NCBI RefSeq assembly: GCF_002844275.1
Contig: NZ_NXGX01000001.1
Coordinates: forward strand, 186,001 to 250,000
Direction of reading: 5' to 3'
Length of the DNA: 64,000 bases
DNA from: Thalassospira lohafexi
Lineage (GTDB): Bacteria > Pseudomonadota > Alphaproteobacteria > Rhodospirillales > Thalassospiraceae
Under the pieces are notes generated by a model that searched no databases, was not told the origin of the DNA, and worked only from the letters and a program-made list of their open reading frames with translations. Position 1 is the stretch's first letter. Each line of letters opens with the position of its first letter. Both the position numbers and the translations under genes were made by a program. This document shows positions 62,848 to 64,000 of this stretch, piece by piece.

Positions 62848-64000
62848 ATGCCTGATCAGGAAAAAACGCCGTCAAAGAATAGTGTGGCATGCGACATCCC
62901 ACCACGTTTGTGGTTGATTGCTTCCGTGATCGGTGCGGGGGCATTTCTGGCGATGATGGATTCAACCGTCATAAATCTGGCGGTTGGGCAAATTGACTCA
63001 AAATTCCCTCTCAGGTCAGACGCTATGCCTATTGATGATCGCGTCGGCAGTTCGGGTTTATGGTCAGAACTGCTTCCGGAACTCTCGCCAGGTACACTGA
63101 CCGTTTCGAGTTACTTGCTGGCTATGGCAGTTTCTTTGCCGCTGACCGGATGGCTTGGCAACCGGTTTGGGAATGCACGTTTATGGGTGATAACACTGGT
63201 AACGTTTCTAGGCGGTTCAATCATGTGTGCTGTTGCACCCGACGCAGTGGCCTTGATTGCCGGACGTATCGGGCAGGGGCTTTCGGCGGGAATAATGATC
63301 CCGGCGGGACAGGCACTTCTTGGGCGGATGGCCGGTCCAAGGCAGTTAGGGCGTATAATGGGAAGTGTCGGCTTTGCCGTCGCACTTGGTCCTGCACTAG
63401 GGCCAGCTATTGGTGGCTGGCTGGTTGAGACGTTTTCATGGCGCTGGATATTCTGGCTTAACATGCCGGTTGGCGCGCTGGCTCTGGTTGGTTCATTTCT
63501 TCTGTCGGCCAATGAACCTAAGCAGGCAGATTATAATGCGCACTTTGATGCTCGGGGATATCTGCTATTGGCGACGGGGCTGCTTTTGGCTCTGACCGGG
63601 GCTATCCTTGTGCAAGAGCCAAGCCATATGGATTTGGCGGCGGGGATGATCGCGGTCGGGACTGTCACCCTTGTCTGTTTTTTTAAAAGAACACCGTCGT
63701 GCGGAAGGTGTCTTGTTGATCCATCCTTGATGGAGGTGGCATGTTTTCGCGCTGGTTTCTTCGCGTCGGGCCTGACGGCGATGAACATGTACGGCGGGTT
63801 GCTGTTCTTGTCAGTTTTTTTCGAGACGCAAACCGGTTTAGGGTTGAGCCAGATTGGCGGATTGTTGTTTTCTATGGGGACCGGGGCGGCGTTGGCATTG
63901 CCGGTTTGCGGCATGCTTTGCGATCGGTTTGGAGCCGGGGCGGTCTTGTTGTCGGGATCTGGTTTGCTTTTGCTCAATACCGTTGCGTTGATGTTTTCTG
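62848..64000 (+). CDS. MFS drug exporter, DHA2/EmrB type (partial, C-terminus outside window)
   Basis: The frame is open from an ATG with AGGAG seven bases ahead to the window edge, 384 codons. It reads as a 14-helix DHA2 transporter: MMDSTVINLAV in helix 1, LTGWLGNRFGNARLW (motif A) after helix 2, GRIGQGLSAGIMIPAGQA in helix 4 and LGPALGPAIGGWLVETFSWRWIFWLNMPVG (motif C) in helix 5. About 20 extra residues lie between helices 1 and 2 (KFPLRSDAMPIDDRVG region), unusual for the family. Divergent TetR control. No stop or frameshift inside the visible part. Confidence 0.88.
   Translation, partial: MPDQEKTPSKNSVACDIPPRLWLIASVIGAGAFLAMMDSTVINLAVGQIDSKFPLRSDAMPIDDRVGSSGLWSELLPELSPGTLTVSSYLLAMAVSLPLTGWLGNRFGNARLWVITLVTFLGGSIMCAVAPDAVALIAGRIGQGLSAGIMIPAGQALLGRMAGPRQLGRIMGSVGFAVALGPALGPAIGGWLVETFSWRWIFWLNMPVGALALVGSFLLSANEPKQADYNAHFDARGYLLLATGLLLALTGAILVQEPSHMDLAAGMIAVGTVTLVCFFKRTPSCGRCLVDPSLMEVACFRAGFFASGLTAMNMYGGLLFLSVFFETQTGLGLSQIGGLLFSMGTGAALALPVCGMLCDRFGAGAVLLSGSGLLLLNTVALMFS

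Noticed and set aside
1-64000. CRISPR arrays, insertion sequences, prophage or toxin-antitoxin modules
   Set aside because: No regular short repeats, transposase motifs, terminal inverted repeats, phage structural genes or small paired toxin genes were seen on either strand.

Overview
The window looks like chromosomal DNA of a free-living, aerobic, probably marine alphaproteobacterium of the Rhodospirillales, most like Thalassospira. This is inferred from gene content and protein style: an alphaproteobacterial ccmABCDEFG order, a seven-iron ferredoxin next to CarD, a Pha-type Mrp antiporter with a fused A/B subunit, and a LiuR-like MerR regulator. Almost everything is chromosomal housekeeping or transport. 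No insertion sequence, prophage, integrase, CRISPR array or replication origin was found.

Layout. 1-5425 (minus): cytochrome c maturation operon ccmA-B-C-D-E-F-G, with ccmG cut by the window edge. 5623-13510: DUF1223 protein, sodium-dependent transporter, CBS-PAS-GGDEF-EAL protein and aconitase. After an 831-base gap, 14342-22704 (plus) is a branched-chain-amino-acid-type ABC importer interleaved with two CoA-ligase-type proteins, so imported carboxylic acids are probably activated to CoA thioesters. 22798-25408: DUF318 permease and an MFS transporter. 25588-31537: six-gene Mrp/Pha Na+/H+ antiporter. 31616-35853: acetyltransferase, RNase HII, acyl-ACP thioesterase with a divergent TetR, ArfB ribosome rescue, DUF454 and a MerR regulator with its own palindrome. 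35898-41073 (minus): a signalling operon of GGDEF-EAL protein, CheY-like receiver, CheC phosphatase and PAS histidine kinase. 41399-43452: ferredoxin, CarD and a protein phosphatase fold that has lost its metal site. 43562-49420: M48 lipoprotein protease, degenerate nuclease-like protein, proline iminopeptidase, PagL, tRNA-Arg(CCT) and a homogentisate-dioxygenase-like protein. 49666-52277: two overlapping genes of unknown function. 52330-55940: glutarate catabolism (LysR, glutaryl-CoA dehydrogenase, CoA-transferase). 56189-61135: polyamine-type ABC importer and a nitrilase-family hydrolase. 61251-64000: ketopantoate-reductase-like protein, then a TetR and an MFS exporter diverging from a 34-base palindrome; the exporter runs off the window.

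The points I find most worth a second look are: a CcmF that keeps its WWD motif and both transmembrane histidines but lacks both periplasmic haem-ligand histidines; the pseudophosphatase behind CarD; the unknown gene pair at 49666-52277; the kinase/CheC/receiver/c-di-GMP operon; and a PaaK-like ligase without the usual phosphate-binding loop. Several transport operons also carry intercistronic hairpins around the binding-protein gene, which would favour higher levels of that transcript.
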